Shown here one piece after another: positions 52,615-63,179 of a DNA stretch of 64,000 bases. How positions within the stretch are numbered: position 1 is the stretch's first letter; every line of letters starts with the position of its first letter. The position numbers and the translations under genes are program-made. This DNA is from Rhodocaloribacter sp964552015. Its GTDB lineage: Bacteria > Bacteroidota > Rhodothermia > Rhodothermales > ISCAR-4553. The notes below the pieces were generated by a model. That model did not search any database. It was not told where the DNA came from and saw nothing but the letters and a program-made list of their open reading frames with translations. The stretch is from NCBI GenBank assembly GCA_964552015.1, contig CAZKFR010000002.1, forward strand, positions 1 through 64,000, written 5' to 3'.

Positions 52615-53373
52615 ATGGCCACATCCGAAGAACATACCGAATCCGGCGAACCTGCCGAAGCGGGTGGTGCGTCGTCTCTGCGGCCGGCGGCGCTCCCGTT
52701 TTCAGAGGATGCCGTTCCCGTGCCGGGCACCTCGTCCGACTCTGGAGGCGGGTCCCTGCCTGCCGGTGAAGACGAGGATGCGGAGCCGAAGAAGAAAAAG
52801 AAAAAGAAGGGGAAACTCGGCACCGAGCGGGGCATCGAGACGATGTTCCGCACCTCGTACCGGACCCACATGGACCTCAGCGCCCTGGCCGATACGAAGG
52901 CGAACATCATGATCAGCATCAACGGTCTGATCATCTCCATCCTGATTGCCTCCATCTCCCCGAAAATCGACGCCAACCCCTGGCTGCTCATCCCGACGGC
53001 GATCTTTCTGCTGTGCTGCCTGGTATCGATCATCTACGCGGTTCTTGCGGCGCGCCCACGGGTGACGAGTGACATGATCTCGCTCGAGGATGTGCGCGCT
53101 CGCCGGGCCAACATCCTGTTCTTCGGTCACTTCGTCAACCTCTCGCGGGACGACTATGTGGCGGCCATGACCGATCTGATGCAGGACACCGATGAGTTGT
53201 ATCAGAGCATGATCCGGGACATCTACGGCCTGGGTCTGGTGCTTCAGCGCAAGTTCGCCCTGCTTCGCATTTCGTACAACGCGTTCATGGTCGGCCTCAT
53301 CGCCGGCATTCTCTCGTTCCTGGTTATCTTTACCTGGGTCGTGCTGGGGACGGGGGGGACGGCGCTTCCCTGA
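52615..53373 (+). CDS. Pycsar-effector-type transmembrane protein (PycTM/DUF5706), without HD domain
   Basis: Protein of 252 residues. The first 58 residues are acidic and low in complexity, followed by seven lysines (59-65). The core begins RGIETMFRTSYRTHMDLSAL with the hallmark ADTKANIMISINGLI and two adjacent membrane helices (about 97-115 and 122-146). A helical part (ANILFFGHFVNLSRDDYVAA) and a third membrane helix (about 222-246) follow. The domain is the membrane-damaging effector of Pycsar anti-phage systems. In Bacteroidota it is often joined to an N-terminal HD phosphohydrolase, which is absent here. No uridylate/cytidylate cyclase gene is adjacent. The next gene, 14 bp on, is an MBL-fold hydrolase. 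Confidence 0.85.
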   Translation: MATSEEHTESGEPAEAGGASSLRPAALPFSEDAVPVPGTSSDSGGGSLPAGEDEDAEPKKKKKKKGKLGTERGIETMFRTSYRTHMDLSALADTKANIMISINGLIISILIASISPKIDANPWLLIPTAIFLLCCLVSIIYAVLAARPRVTSDMISLEDVRARRANILFFGHFVNLSRDDYVAAMTDLMQDTDELYQSMIRDIYGLGLVLQRKFALLRISYNAFMVGLIAGILSFLVIFTWVVLGTGGTALP

Positions 53374-53387
53374 TTTCGACGGGCATC

Positions 53388-54212
53388 ATGGTCATCACGT
53401 TCTGGGGCGTGCGCGGGTCGGTGCCGACACCGGGGCGGCATACGTGCCGGTACGGCGGGAACACGTCGTGCGTGAGTGTGGAGATCGAGGACCGTGTGCT
53501 GGTCCTCGATGCCGGCACCGGCCTGATCGAGCTGGGGGCGTCGCTGGCCGGGACGGGGCGAGCGGTGTTCGTCCTCCTGACGCACCTGCACTCCGATCAT
53601 ATCGCCGGATTCCCGTTCTGCCCGCTGCTGTACCGTACCGATAGCCGGCTCCACCTGCTCAGCTATGAACACGAGGGGCGGCCCTGGTCGCTCATGCGGC
53701 TGCTCGACGGTTGCCATTTCCCGCTGCGGGCCGCCGACATCGTGGCCCGTCCGGTGTGTGTGGAGGCCGATCCGCTGGGTTACCTGGCCGCGCATGGTTT
53801 TTCGGTGCGGCGGCTGGCCCTGAACCATCCCGGCGGGGCCTTCGGGTACCGCATCACGCACCACGGACGGTCGGTGGTCTTCATGCCCGACAACGAGCTC
53901 GACCCGCCGCCGCCCGTCGTGACGGCGTATCCGGAGATGGTGGCTTTCTGCCGGGGGGCGGACGTGCTCATCCACGACGCGCAGTACCTGCAGGAGGAGC
54001 ACGCCGAGCACCGGGGCTGGGGGCACTCGACGCTCGAGCAAGCCTGCAAGCTGGCCCGGGATGCCGGCGTCGGGCACTTCGTCGCCTTTCACCATGACCC
54101 TTCCCGCACCGACGATGCCCTCGACGCCATGCAGGAGCGGGCCCGGGCGTTGGTGGCGGCGCACGGCATCCGGTGTACCGTCGCCTACGAAGGGTTGCGC
54201 CTGGTGCTCTGA
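53388..54212 (+). CDS. MBL-fold metallohydrolase (possible phosphodiesterase)
   Basis: Protein of 274 residues. The start WGVRGSVPTPGRHTCRYGGN marks the MBL subfamily often linked to phosphodiester or signalling domains. The metal motif is THLHSDH (His66, His68, Asp70, His71). Further ligands are in LNHPGGAFGYRI, FMPDNEL and the late FHHDP. It should hydrolyse an ester, perhaps a phosphodiester, with two zinc or manganese ions. It follows the Pycsar-effector-type gene by 14 bp and is probably cotranscribed. MBL-fold enzymes include phage Apyc1, which destroys Pycsar nucleotides, but this protein's subfamily looks different, so that parallel is only a hypothesis. Confidence 0.82.
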   Translation: MVITFWGVRGSVPTPGRHTCRYGGNTSCVSVEIEDRVLVLDAGTGLIELGASLAGTGRAVFVLLTHLHSDHIAGFPFCPLLYRTDSRLHLLSYEHEGRPWSLMRLLDGCHFPLRAADIVARPVCVEADPLGYLAAHGFSVRRLALNHPGGAFGYRITHHGRSVVFMPDNELDPPPPVVTAYPEMVAFCRGADVLIHDAQYLQEEHAEHRGWGHSTLEQACKLARDAGVGHFVAFHHDPSRTDDALDAMQERARALVAAHGIRCTVAYEGLRLVL

Positions 54213-54293
54213 GCCGTGGGGCGAGGAGGAAGCGCGCCGAAAGGGGGCTGAACGGGCGCGTAGCAGGTTTCGGCGTCTTTACCGGATCTTTTC

Positions 54294-54323
54294 TTGCCGA
54301 TACGATAGCGTTTGGCTAATTTG
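54294..54323 (+). promoter_or_regulatory. Candidate nuoJ operon promoter, TTG-N20-TAATTTG
   Basis: TTG at 54294-54296 is followed after 20 bp by TAATTTG (54317-54323), 74 bp before the nuoJ ATG. The spacing equals that of the glpD and carA candidates. It would drive the whole seven-gene membrane-arm operon. Confidence 0.6.
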
Positions 54324-54397
54324 CGCGCCGTGTGTTTTTCGGCGGCCTGTGCGCGGTGCACGCCGCACTCCCACCACGACGATCCACCTTCCCCTTC

Positions 54398-54907
54398 ATG
54401 ATCGCGCAATTTCTCTTTTTCCTGCTGGCGATCGTAGCCGTGGCGGCCGCGCTGGGGATGTTGCTCTCGCGCAACCCGGTCAACAGCGCGCTCTGGCTGA
54501 TCCTGAACCTTTTCTGCATCGCGGGGCTGTATCTGACGCTGCATGCGCAGTTCATCGCGGTGATCCAGGTGCTGGTCTATGCCGGTGCCATCATGGTGTT
54601 GTTCCTGTTCGTGATCATGCTGCTGAATCTGGCGGCGTTGCCCCGGTTTCAGCAGGTGGACTGGCGGCGGGGGGTGGCCTTCGTGCTCGTGATGGGCGTG
54701 CTGGCCGAGCTGGCCTATATCACGGCCCTGGCGGCGGACGTGCTGCCGGAGCCGGTATCCCCCGAACAGGCCGCGCAAACCGGGTATGCCACCGAGATCG
54801 CCAAGGAGCTGTTTACGCGGTATGCGCTGCCGCTGGAGATGATTGGCGTGCTCCTGCTGGTGGCTACCATCGGTGCCGTCATGTTCGCCAAGCGGCGGTT
54901 CGTTTGA
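54398..54907 (+). CDS. nuoJ: NADH-quinone oxidoreductase subunit J (Nqo10)
   Basis: Protein of 169 residues with five membrane helices. The ATG at 54398 starts directly before the first helix; the longer frame (54332) adds no helix. Typical parts are SRNPVNSALWLILNLFCIAG and QFIAVIQVLVYAGAIMVLFLF, the latter holding the TM3 pi-bulge region that couples quinone chemistry to proton pumping. It is the first gene of the complex I membrane-arm operon; the hydrophilic-arm genes nuoA-I are not in this window. Confidence 0.95.
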   Translation: MIAQFLFFLLAIVAVAAALGMLLSRNPVNSALWLILNLFCIAGLYLTLHAQFIAVIQVLVYAGAIMVLFLFVIMLLNLAALPRFQQVDWRRGVAFVLVMGVLAELAYITALAADVLPEPVSPEQAAQTGYATEIAKELFTRYALPLEMIGVLLLVATIGAVMFAKRRFV

Positions 54908-54961
54908 GCCCGGGTCGCACGCGGGGCCGGCGCTAAACCCGAAACCGAAGTCGTTCTCCCC

Positions 54962-55261
54962 ATGGATATTTCCTGGTATCTGGCGCTGAGCGCGGTGCTC
55001 TTCACCATCGGGGTGCTGGGGGTGCTCCTGCGCCGTAACGCCATCCTCATCCTGATGTCGGTGGAGCTGATGCTCAATGCCGTCAACCTGACGCTGGTGG
55101 CCTTCAGCCAGGCGCTGGGGGACGTGGCCGGGCAGGTGCTCGTCTTCTTCGTGATGTCGGTCGCCGCGGCCGAGGCCGCCATCGGCCTGGCGATCGTGAT
55201 CGCGATCTTCCGGGGCAAGCTGACCGTGGATGTGACCCAGATCAACCTGTTCAAATACTGA
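54962..55261 (+). CDS. nuoK: NADH-quinone oxidoreductase subunit K (Nqo11)
   Basis: Protein of 99 residues with three membrane helices. The conserved acidic residue of helix 2 is in LMSVELMLNAVNLTLVAFS, and the second conserved Glu is in AAAEAAIGLAIVIAIFR. These form part of the central charged axis of complex I. It follows nuoJ by 54 bp. Confidence 0.96.
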   Translation: MDISWYLALSAVLFTIGVLGVLLRRNAILILMSVELMLNAVNLTLVAFSQALGDVAGQVLVFFVMSVAAAEAAIGLAIVIAIFRGKLTVDVTQINLFKY

Positions 55262-55327
55262 CGACCGGTATTTCCGCCGGCCGGTCCGGAGCCGGCCCGT
55301 GCCTGCCATCTGTAGCCTGTTGCTTCT

Positions 55328-57310
55328 ATGGAAACAGATTTTCTCGTACGGCTGATCCTGCTCCTGCCGCTGGCAGGTGCGGCCTTCAACGGCCTCCTGC
55401 CGCTGTTCGTCCCGACCCTGCGCGGGCAGAAGCTCCTCATCGGCAGTGTCGGGACGGCCGTGGTGGTGATCCCCTTCGTGCTGGCCGTCTACCTGTTCGC
55501 CACCTTCGGAGGCGAGCCCGTCGTGACGACGTTCTTCACCTGGATGGCGGCCGGGGATCTGAACCTCTCGTTCAGCTACCGCATCGATGAGCTGTCGCTG
55601 CTGATGACGCTCATCGTAACCGGGGTCGGCGGGCTGATCCACCTGTACTCGAACGGGTACATGCACGAGGATGAGGGGTTCTGGCGGTTCTTTGCCTACC
55701 TGAACCTGTTCATCTTCATGATGCTCAACCTGGTGCTGGGGAACAGCCTGCCGGTGCTGTTCCTGGGCTGGGAGGGCGTCGGGCTCTGTTCCTACCTGCT
55801 GATCGGGTTCTGGTATACCGACCTGAAGAACAGCGCCGCCGCCAACAAGGCGTTCATCATGAACCGGGTGGGGGACTTTGCCTTCCTCCTGGCGATGTTC
55901 ATCCTCTTCCGCGAGCTGGGCAGCCTGGACTTCGACGTGCTGCTGACGGAAGGCCCGTCGATGTCGCAGGCGACGATCAACTGGGTGGTCTTCCTGCTCT
56001 TCTTTGGCGCGACGGGTAAGAGCGCGCAGATCCCGCTCTACACCTGGTTGCCCGACGCCATGGCCGGTCCCACGCCCGTCTCGGCGCTGATCCATGCCGC
56101 CACGATGGTCACGAGCGGCCTCTACCTGCTGGCCCGGCTCTCGCCGCTGGTGCTGGCGGCCCCCGGTGTCATGGCGCTGATCGCCATCATCGGGGCCACG
56201 ACGGCGCTCGTGGCGGCCACCATCGCCATCACGCAGAACGACATCAAGAAGGTGCTGGCGTACTCGACGGTCTCCCAGCTCGGCTACATGTTTCTGGCCT
56301 CGGGGGTGGGGGCGTTCTACGTCGCCATCTTCCACGTGATGACGCATGCCTTCTTCAAGGGCTGCCTGTTCCTGGGCTCGGGGAGCGTCATCCACGCCAT
56401 GCACCACGTCGAGCACGAGGTGGCGCACCGGGGCAAGGGGCACCTGGACCCGCAGGACATGCGCACGATGGGCGGGCTGAAGAAGTACATGCCCCAGACG
56501 CGCCTGACCTTCCTCATCGCCACGCTGGCCATTGCCGGCTTCCCGCTCCTGGCGGGCTTCTTCTCGAAGGATGAGATCCTGTTCAAGGCCTTCGAGTACG
56601 GCTACAACGGGCACGCCTATGCCTGGTTTGCCTGGGGCGTCGGCATCCTGACGGCCATCCTGACGGCGATCTACATGACGCGGTGCTACGTGCTCACGTT
56701 CGAGGGCGAGGAGCGCTGGCCGCTGGCCGAGGCGGTTCACCCGCACGAGTCGCCCTGGACGATGACGGTGCCGCTCTGGGTGCTGGCGGGCCTGTCGGTG
56801 GTGGGCGGCTTCCTCGGGCTGCCGGCGGTCATTGCACACGGCGAGCTGAACTGGATCCACCACTGGCTGGCCGGCGAGCACGGACCGGTGGCCGAGGCGA
56901 CGCTGCACGGGCACGTCCCGCTGGCGCTCGAGTGGGGCCTGATCGCGCTGGGGGCGCTGATTGCGCTCGTGGGCATCGGGCTGGCCTGGCAGTGGTACAC
57001 GCAGCACGGGCTGGCCTTCGACCTTCGGCTGAAGGAACGCTTCGGCAAACTCTACCGGTGGGCCTCGGATCTGTACTACGTAGACGACTTTTATCGGGCC
57101 ACGTTCGTCCGCCTGGTCATTGGCGGGGCCGAGAAAGGACTGGCGCCGTTCGACCAGAAGGTCATCGACGGGATCGTCAACGGCGTGGCCCGGATGACGC
57201 GCGGCATCGGCCTGGCGCTGCGCTACATCCAGACCGGCGTCGTGCAATCCTATGCCGTGGCCATCGTCTTCGGCGTGGTGCTCATCCTCGCCCTGATGCT
57301 CTTTGGATAA
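55328..57310 (+). CDS. nuoL: NADH-quinone oxidoreductase subunit L (Nqo12)
   Basis: Protein of 660 residues, antiporter-like, with about 16 membrane helices and the lateral helix. Family segments seen: WEGVGLCSYLLIGFWY (key Glu of helix 5), ATGKSAQIPLYTWLPDAMAG (key Lys), and ISALIH-type helix 8 residues in PTPVSALIHAATMVTSGLYL. The C-terminal part reaches a final helix (YAVAIVFGVVLILALMLFG). It is the most distal proton-pumping subunit of complex I. The gap after nuoK is 66 bp. Confidence 0.97.
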   Translation: METDFLVRLILLLPLAGAAFNGLLPLFVPTLRGQKLLIGSVGTAVVVIPFVLAVYLFATFGGEPVVTTFFTWMAAGDLNLSFSYRIDELSLLMTLIVTGVGGLIHLYSNGYMHEDEGFWRFFAYLNLFIFMMLNLVLGNSLPVLFLGWEGVGLCSYLLIGFWYTDLKNSAAANKAFIMNRVGDFAFLLAMFILFRELGSLDFDVLLTEGPSMSQATINWVVFLLFFGATGKSAQIPLYTWLPDAMAGPTPVSALIHAATMVTSGLYLLARLSPLVLAAPGVMALIAIIGATTALVAATIAITQNDIKKVLAYSTVSQLGYMFLASGVGAFYVAIFHVMTHAFFKGCLFLGSGSVIHAMHHVEHEVAHRGKGHLDPQDMRTMGGLKKYMPQTRLTFLIATLAIAGFPLLAGFFSKDEILFKAFEYGYNGHAYAWFAWGVGILTAILTAIYMTRCYVLTFEGEERWPLAEAVHPHESPWTMTVPLWVLAGLSVVGGFLGLPAVIAHGELNWIHHWLAGEHGPVAEATLHGHVPLALEWGLIALGALIALVGIGLAWQWYTQHGLAFDLRLKERFGKLYRWASDLYYVDDFYRATFVRLVIGGAEKGLAPFDQKVIDGIVNGVARMTRGIGLALRYIQTGVVQSYAVAIVFGVVLILALMLFG

Positions 57311-57346
57311 GTCGAACCCGGCGCACCGCCGATCGCACATACCACC

Positions 57347-58963
<1,617 letters not shown>

Positions 58964-58994
58964 CGTGCTTTATCGACCAACCCTTTTTCCACCC

Positions 58995-60611
58995 ATGAAG
59001 ACACCGTATCTGGTCTCCGGATTTGTGCGCCGCGTACTGGGCGGGGTGCCCTTCCTCTGGTTGTTTGTCATTGGCCTGGCGCTGGCGTGCATGGCGCCGG
59101 CCCGGGCGCTGGGGCAGGACGTGGATACGGCCACGGCTGCCGTCGAAGCCGCCGCCGCGCACGCGGGCGATCCCGCTGCCGGCCACGAAGCAGCCGGGGA
59201 GGCGACCGGGATGCAGGACGCCGGCGAGCACGGTCAGGAGGCCGGGCACGGCGGGGAGCACCCGGAACCGCCCGTGTGGCTCGTGCTGCCGTTCGTAGCC
59301 ATCCTGCTCATGATCGCCACCGGGCCGCTCTTCTATCCCCACCACTGGCACCACCATTATCCCAAATATGCCATCGGGCTGGGGCTCATCGTGGTGTTCT
59401 ACTACATCTTCGGGATGGGGACCGTCGTGCCCGTGCAGCACGCGCTCGATGAATACCTGTCGTTCATCGCGCTGGTCGCCTCGCTCTTCATCGCGGCCAG
59501 CGGCATCTTCGTGAGCATCAACGCGAAAGGGACGCCCCGCAACAACATCATCCTGCTGTTCTGCGCTTCGGTCATCGCCAACCTGATCGCCACGACCGGC
59601 TCGGCGATGCTCTTCATCCGCTCCTTTATGCGGCTGAACAAAGGGCGACTGAAGGCCTATCATATCATCTTCTTCATCTTCCTCGTCGCCAACGTGGGTG
59701 GGGCGCTGACCCCCATCGGCGACCCGCCGCTGTTCCTCGGCTTCCTCCGTGGCGTGCCGTTCTTCTGGACGTTCATGCACGTCTGGTACATCTGGCTGCC
59801 GACGACCATCATGATCCTGGCGGTCTTCTACGTGTTCGACAAACGGAACAAGCTGGAGAGCCCGGATCCGGAGCCCGGTAAGCCGCTCCTCGGCCTGCAG
59901 GGGACTAAGAGCTTCTTCTGGGTCCTGCTGATCATCCTGCTCGTGTTCGTCGACCCGAACGTCTTCCCCTGGGTGCCGAGCCCGAAGAACCTGCATCTGC
60001 CCTTCGGCTTCCACCTGCCGCTGGGGATCCGGGAGGCCGGGATGTTCCTCGTGGCGTTCCTGGCCTACAAGACGGCCGACAAGGAGGCCATGGCGAAGAA
60101 CGAGTTCAACTTCGAGCCGATCCGGGAGGTGGGGTGGCTCTTCCTGGGCATCTTTGCCACGATGCAGCCGGCCCTCGAACTCATCAGTTCGTTTGCGCAG
60201 CACCATGCCGAGGACCTGACGGTCGGAATGTTCTACTGGGGGACGGGGGCGCTCTCGGGCATCCTGGACAACGCGCCGACGTACCTCAACTTCGTGGCGG
60301 CGGCCATGGGTAAGTTCGGCCTCGATGTGAACCTGCCGGCGCACGTGAAGGACTTCGCCCTGCCGGAGATGGCCCATCCGGACTCGTGGCACTTCCTGCA
60401 GGCGATCTCGGTGGCCGCCGTGTTCTTCGGGGCGATGAGTTACATCGGGAACGCACCGAACTTCATGGTGAAAGCCATCGCGGAGGCGAACGGTGTCGAG
60501 ACGCCCTCGTTCATGGGCTACATCCTCCGGTACTCGATCCCGATTCTGCTGCCCATTTACTTCGTGATCTACGTCATCTTCTACAGCGGGTGGGTTCTGC
60601 CCGTCAACTGA
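58995..60611 (+). CDS. nhaD: NhaD-type Na+/H+ antiporter inside the complex I operon
   Basis: Protein of 538 residues from the ATG at 58995. An apparent signal peptide (about 1-34, ending PARALGQ) and a His/Glu/Ala-rich polar stretch (about 35-90) precede 11 or more helices. NhaD/ion-transporter features are NVGGALTPIGDPPLFLGFLR, SGILDNAPTYLNFVAAAMG and a His cluster, PHHWHHHYPK. It exchanges sodium for protons. Its place between nuoM and nuoN matches the order I know from Rhodothermus marinus, where an NhaD and a pterin dehydratase homologue lie between nqo13 and nqo14. Operon spacing is tight (31 bp after nuoM, 9 bp to the next gene). Confidence 0.95.
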   Translation: MKTPYLVSGFVRRVLGGVPFLWLFVIGLALACMAPARALGQDVDTATAAVEAAAAHAGDPAAGHEAAGEATGMQDAGEHGQEAGHGGEHPEPPVWLVLPFVAILLMIATGPLFYPHHWHHHYPKYAIGLGLIVVFYYIFGMGTVVPVQHALDEYLSFIALVASLFIAASGIFVSINAKGTPRNNIILLFCASVIANLIATTGSAMLFIRSFMRLNKGRLKAYHIIFFIFLVANVGGALTPIGDPPLFLGFLRGVPFFWTFMHVWYIWLPTTIMILAVFYVFDKRNKLESPDPEPGKPLLGLQGTKSFFWVLLIILLVFVDPNVFPWVPSPKNLHLPFGFHLPLGIREAGMFLVAFLAYKTADKEAMAKNEFNFEPIREVGWLFLGIFATMQPALELISSFAQHHAEDLTVGMFYWGTGALSGILDNAPTYLNFVAAAMGKFGLDVNLPAHVKDFALPEMAHPDSWHFLQAISVAAVFFGAMSYIGNAPNFMVKAIAEANGVETPSFMGYILRYSIPILLPIYFVIYVIFYSGWVLPVN

Positions 60612-60620
60612 CCCTGTGCC

Positions 60621-60911
60621 ATGAGCGAACCCCTGACGAAATCGGACATCGAGGCGGCCCTGCGGGATCTGCCGGGGTGGCGCCATGAAGACGACGCGTT
60701 GCGGAAGACGTTCACATTTTCCGACTTCCGGGAGGCGTTCAGTTTTCTGGTGCGCGTGGCCTTCGAGGCCGAGGCGCAGGCGCACCACCCGGAGATCGCC
60801 AACGTGTACAACCGCGTCACGCTGGCCCTGACGACCCACGACGCGGGCAACCGGGTCACCGCACGTGATGTGCGGCTGGCCCGGTCCATCGAAGCGTTCA
60901 ACTGGACCTGA
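60621..60911 (+). CDS. Pterin-4a-carbinolamine dehydratase inside the complex I operon
   Basis: Protein of 96 residues, the full family length. The active-site signature is intact: EAQAHHPEIANVYNRVTLAL followed by TTH, with the His-His-Pro core. It dehydrates 4a-hydroxytetrahydropterin during pterin recycling. No aromatic amino acid hydroxylase gene is in the window. Lying 9 bp after nhaD and 10 bp before nuoN, it must be cotranscribed with complex I. Why this enzyme sits here is not known; the same order is reported for R. marinus. Confidence 0.93.
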   Translation: MSEPLTKSDIEAALRDLPGWRHEDDALRKTFTFSDFREAFSFLVRVAFEAEAQAHHPEIANVYNRVTLALTTHDAGNRVTARDVRLARSIEAFNWT

Positions 60912-60921
60912 TTCCGATTCT

Positions 60922-62406
60922 ATGGACTTCGCACAGGCCTACGACGCCCTGCCGGCCGATCTCGGCCGGGCCTTTCCGCTGGTGCTGCTGGTGGTGACGG
61001 GGCTCGCCGCCGTCGTCATCGATGCGTTCCGGAACAACCACCGCTCGATTCCCTGGCTGAGCCTGGCCGCGCTGGCCCTCGGGATGGTCTGGGAGGCCGG
61101 CAGCGTGCTGGAGCCGTCTTCGACGGCGTTCCATGACCTGATCCGGGTCGGCGGGTTCGCCTCGTTCGTGAACCTCATCGTGATGGGGGCGGCAGCGCTC
61201 ACCGTCCTGCTCTCGGTGCCCTACCTGGAACGGGTGCGGCACGACTACGGCGAGGTGTACGCGATCCTGCTCTTCGCTACGGCTGGCATGATGATGCTCG
61301 GATCGGCCAACAACCTGATCACCATCTTCGTGGGGCTGGAGACGATGTCGGTGTGCCTCTACATCCTGACGGGGCTCATCCGGGAAGACGCCGGCGCCGT
61401 CGAGAGTGCGCTCAAGTATTTCCTGCTGGGGGCCTTCTCGACCGGCTTCTTCCTCTACGGCATCGCCCTGCTCTACGGGGCCACCGGGACGATGTACCTG
61501 CCGGCCATGCGGGAAGGGTTGACCGCGGGCAACGAGGTGCTCTTCTGGGCCGGCGTGGCCATGCTCCTGATCGGGTTTCTCTTCAAGGTCAGCGCCGCCC
61601 CGTTCCACATGTGGACACCCGACGCCTACCAGGGGGCACCGACGACGCTGACCGGCTACATGTCCACGGCCTCGAAGGCCGCGGCCTTTGCCTCGCTGAC
61701 GCTGGTGCTCTACTTCGCCCTGCCGGCCGAGCGCTGGAGCCTGGTGCTGGCCGTGGTGGCGCTGCTGACGATGGCGGTGGGTAACATCCTGGCGCTGGCG
61801 CAGAACAACGTGAAGCGCATGCTGGCGTATTCGTCCATCGCGCATGCCGGCTACGTGCTCGTCGGGCTGGCCGCGGGGAGCGCCGAAGGGTACAGCGGCG
61901 CGCTCTTTTACCTGCTCGTCTACACCGTCATGAACATCGGTGCCTTCGGGGTGCTGGCGATGCTGGAGTGGGACGGCAAAGAGGGGCGGGAACAGACGCT
62001 CGATTCCTTGGCCGGCATCGGCTATCGCCGCCCGCTCCTGGGCGTGACGATGGGCTTCTTCATGTTCAGCCTGACGGGGTTCCCGCCCCTGGGGGGCTTC
62101 CTGGGTAAGTACGCCGTCTTCGCGCCGGCCGTGGAAGCCGGCCTCCTCTGGCTCGTCATCCCCGGCGTGCTCCTGAGCGCCGTCTCGGGCTATTATTACC
62201 TCCGTGTGCTCTACGTCTTCTGGATGAAGTCGCCCGACGAGGAGCCGGAGCCCGTGCGGCAGGCCGCCTTCCCCGTGCCCCGCGTCGCTGCCGCCGTGCT
62301 GGTCTTCTGCGCCGTGCTGGTGCTCGTGCTCGGCGTCGTGCCGGGCCTGCTGGACGTCACCGGGGCCTACTTCGAGGGCGCGGCTGCCATGGCCGTCCTG
62401 CCGTAG
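60922..62406 (+). CDS. nuoN: NADH-quinone oxidoreductase subunit N (Nqo14)
   Basis: Protein of 494 residues from the ATG at 60922. Features: GLETMSVCLYILTGLIREDA (key Glu), SALKYFLLGAFSTGFFLYGI, KVSAAPFHMWTPDAYQGAPT (key Lys) and NNVKRMLAYSSIAHAGYVLV. It is the third antiporter-like subunit and closes the operon. A hairpin without a T-run follows at 62437-62468. Confidence 0.97.
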   Translation: MDFAQAYDALPADLGRAFPLVLLVVTGLAAVVIDAFRNNHRSIPWLSLAALALGMVWEAGSVLEPSSTAFHDLIRVGGFASFVNLIVMGAAALTVLLSVPYLERVRHDYGEVYAILLFATAGMMMLGSANNLITIFVGLETMSVCLYILTGLIREDAGAVESALKYFLLGAFSTGFFLYGIALLYGATGTMYLPAMREGLTAGNEVLFWAGVAMLLIGFLFKVSAAPFHMWTPDAYQGAPTTLTGYMSTASKAAAFASLTLVLYFALPAERWSLVLAVVALLTMAVGNILALAQNNVKRMLAYSSIAHAGYVLVGLAAGSAEGYSGALFYLLVYTVMNIGAFGVLAMLEWDGKEGREQTLDSLAGIGYRRPLLGVTMGFFMFSLTGFPPLGGFLGKYAVFAPAVEAGLLWLVIPGVLLSAVSGYYYLRVLYVFWMKSPDEEPEPVRQAAFPVPRVAAAVLVFCAVLVLVLGVVPGLLDVTGAYFEGAAAMAVLP

Positions 62407-62436
62407 GATCTGGGGGGGCGGGCGTAGCGTTGGGAA

Positions 62437-62468
62437 ACGTTGCGCGTTAATCGTTCAACGCGTAACGT
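62437..62468. repeat. 12-bp inverted repeat after nuoN
   Basis: ACGTTGCGCGTT (62437-62448) and AACGCGTAACGT (62457-62468) are complementary with one G-U pair, and the loop is 8 nt. There is no T-run. It could be a weak terminator, a processing site or an operator for the gene at 62499. Confidence 0.6.
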
Positions 62469-62498
62469 GTACCGCGCATCATTCACCGCACGCCCGGC

Positions 62499-63080
62499 AT
62501 GGAAACGCTGCTCATCGACCTGATCCCGCACGCCCCCCAGATGGGGCTCTACGTCAAGCCCCACATCCCGGCCGACAAGCTGGCCAACGCCCTCCGGGAT
62601 TACGCGAAGACGGTCCGTGCCGAGGAGGTGCTGGCGCTCTACGACGCCACGCTGATGGGCAGCGCCCGCGATGGGGCCGTCTTTACGGCCGACCGGTTCG
62701 TCTTCCAGAACAACAACCTGGAGGAACCCCAGGAGATCCGTTACGAGGACCTGGTGCGGGTCACCACCACGAAGAAATTCCTCGGGGGGCGGAAGGTGGA
62801 GATCGACGTCAATCGCGGGCGCGCCACGGTGACGCTGGAGATCGACTTCTCGGGCAAACCCGAGGCGGCCGGATACGTGGCGCGCTTCCTGAACGAGGCC
62901 ATGCTGCGCGGCGTGATGGAGACACGCGAGACCGGCGGGGAGGACGCAACGCCGTTTCCACGTCCGGGTGTGCAGACGGACCTGGAGGCCGTTCGGGCCG
63001 CCCTCGACGAGCTGCACGAACAGGAACTGCTCTCCGCGGAAGACTGGCACAAACTCCGCCGCTGTATCGGCCTGGAATGA
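62499..63080 (+). CDS. Uncharacterised protein with PH-like core
   Basis: Protein of 193 residues, no signal peptide or membrane helix. The core looks beta-rich, like a PH fold (DATLMGSARDGAVFTADRFV, then EIRYEDLVRVTTTKKFLGGR and RATVTLEIDFSGK). It ends with a short SHOCT-like helix pair (QTDLEAVRAALDELHEQELL, then SAEDWHKLRRCIGLE). I do not recognise a named family. It is between the complex I operon and the superoxide dismutase gene, in the same direction, with gaps of about 90 bp on each side. Confidence 0.7.
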   Translation: METLLIDLIPHAPQMGLYVKPHIPADKLANALRDYAKTVRAEEVLALYDATLMGSARDGAVFTADRFVFQNNNLEEPQEIRYEDLVRVTTTKKFLGGRKVEIDVNRGRATVTLEIDFSGKPEAAGYVARFLNEAMLRGVMETRETGGEDATPFPRPGVQTDLEAVRAALDELHEQELLSAEDWHKLRRCIGLE

Positions 63081-63179
63081 CGGCCCGGGGGGACATGTGG
63101 CAAAACATAGTGCGTCGTAATCCGTAAGAAAGAACAGTTCGAAAACCGACGCATCAACCCCATCAAACCGGAGGATACC

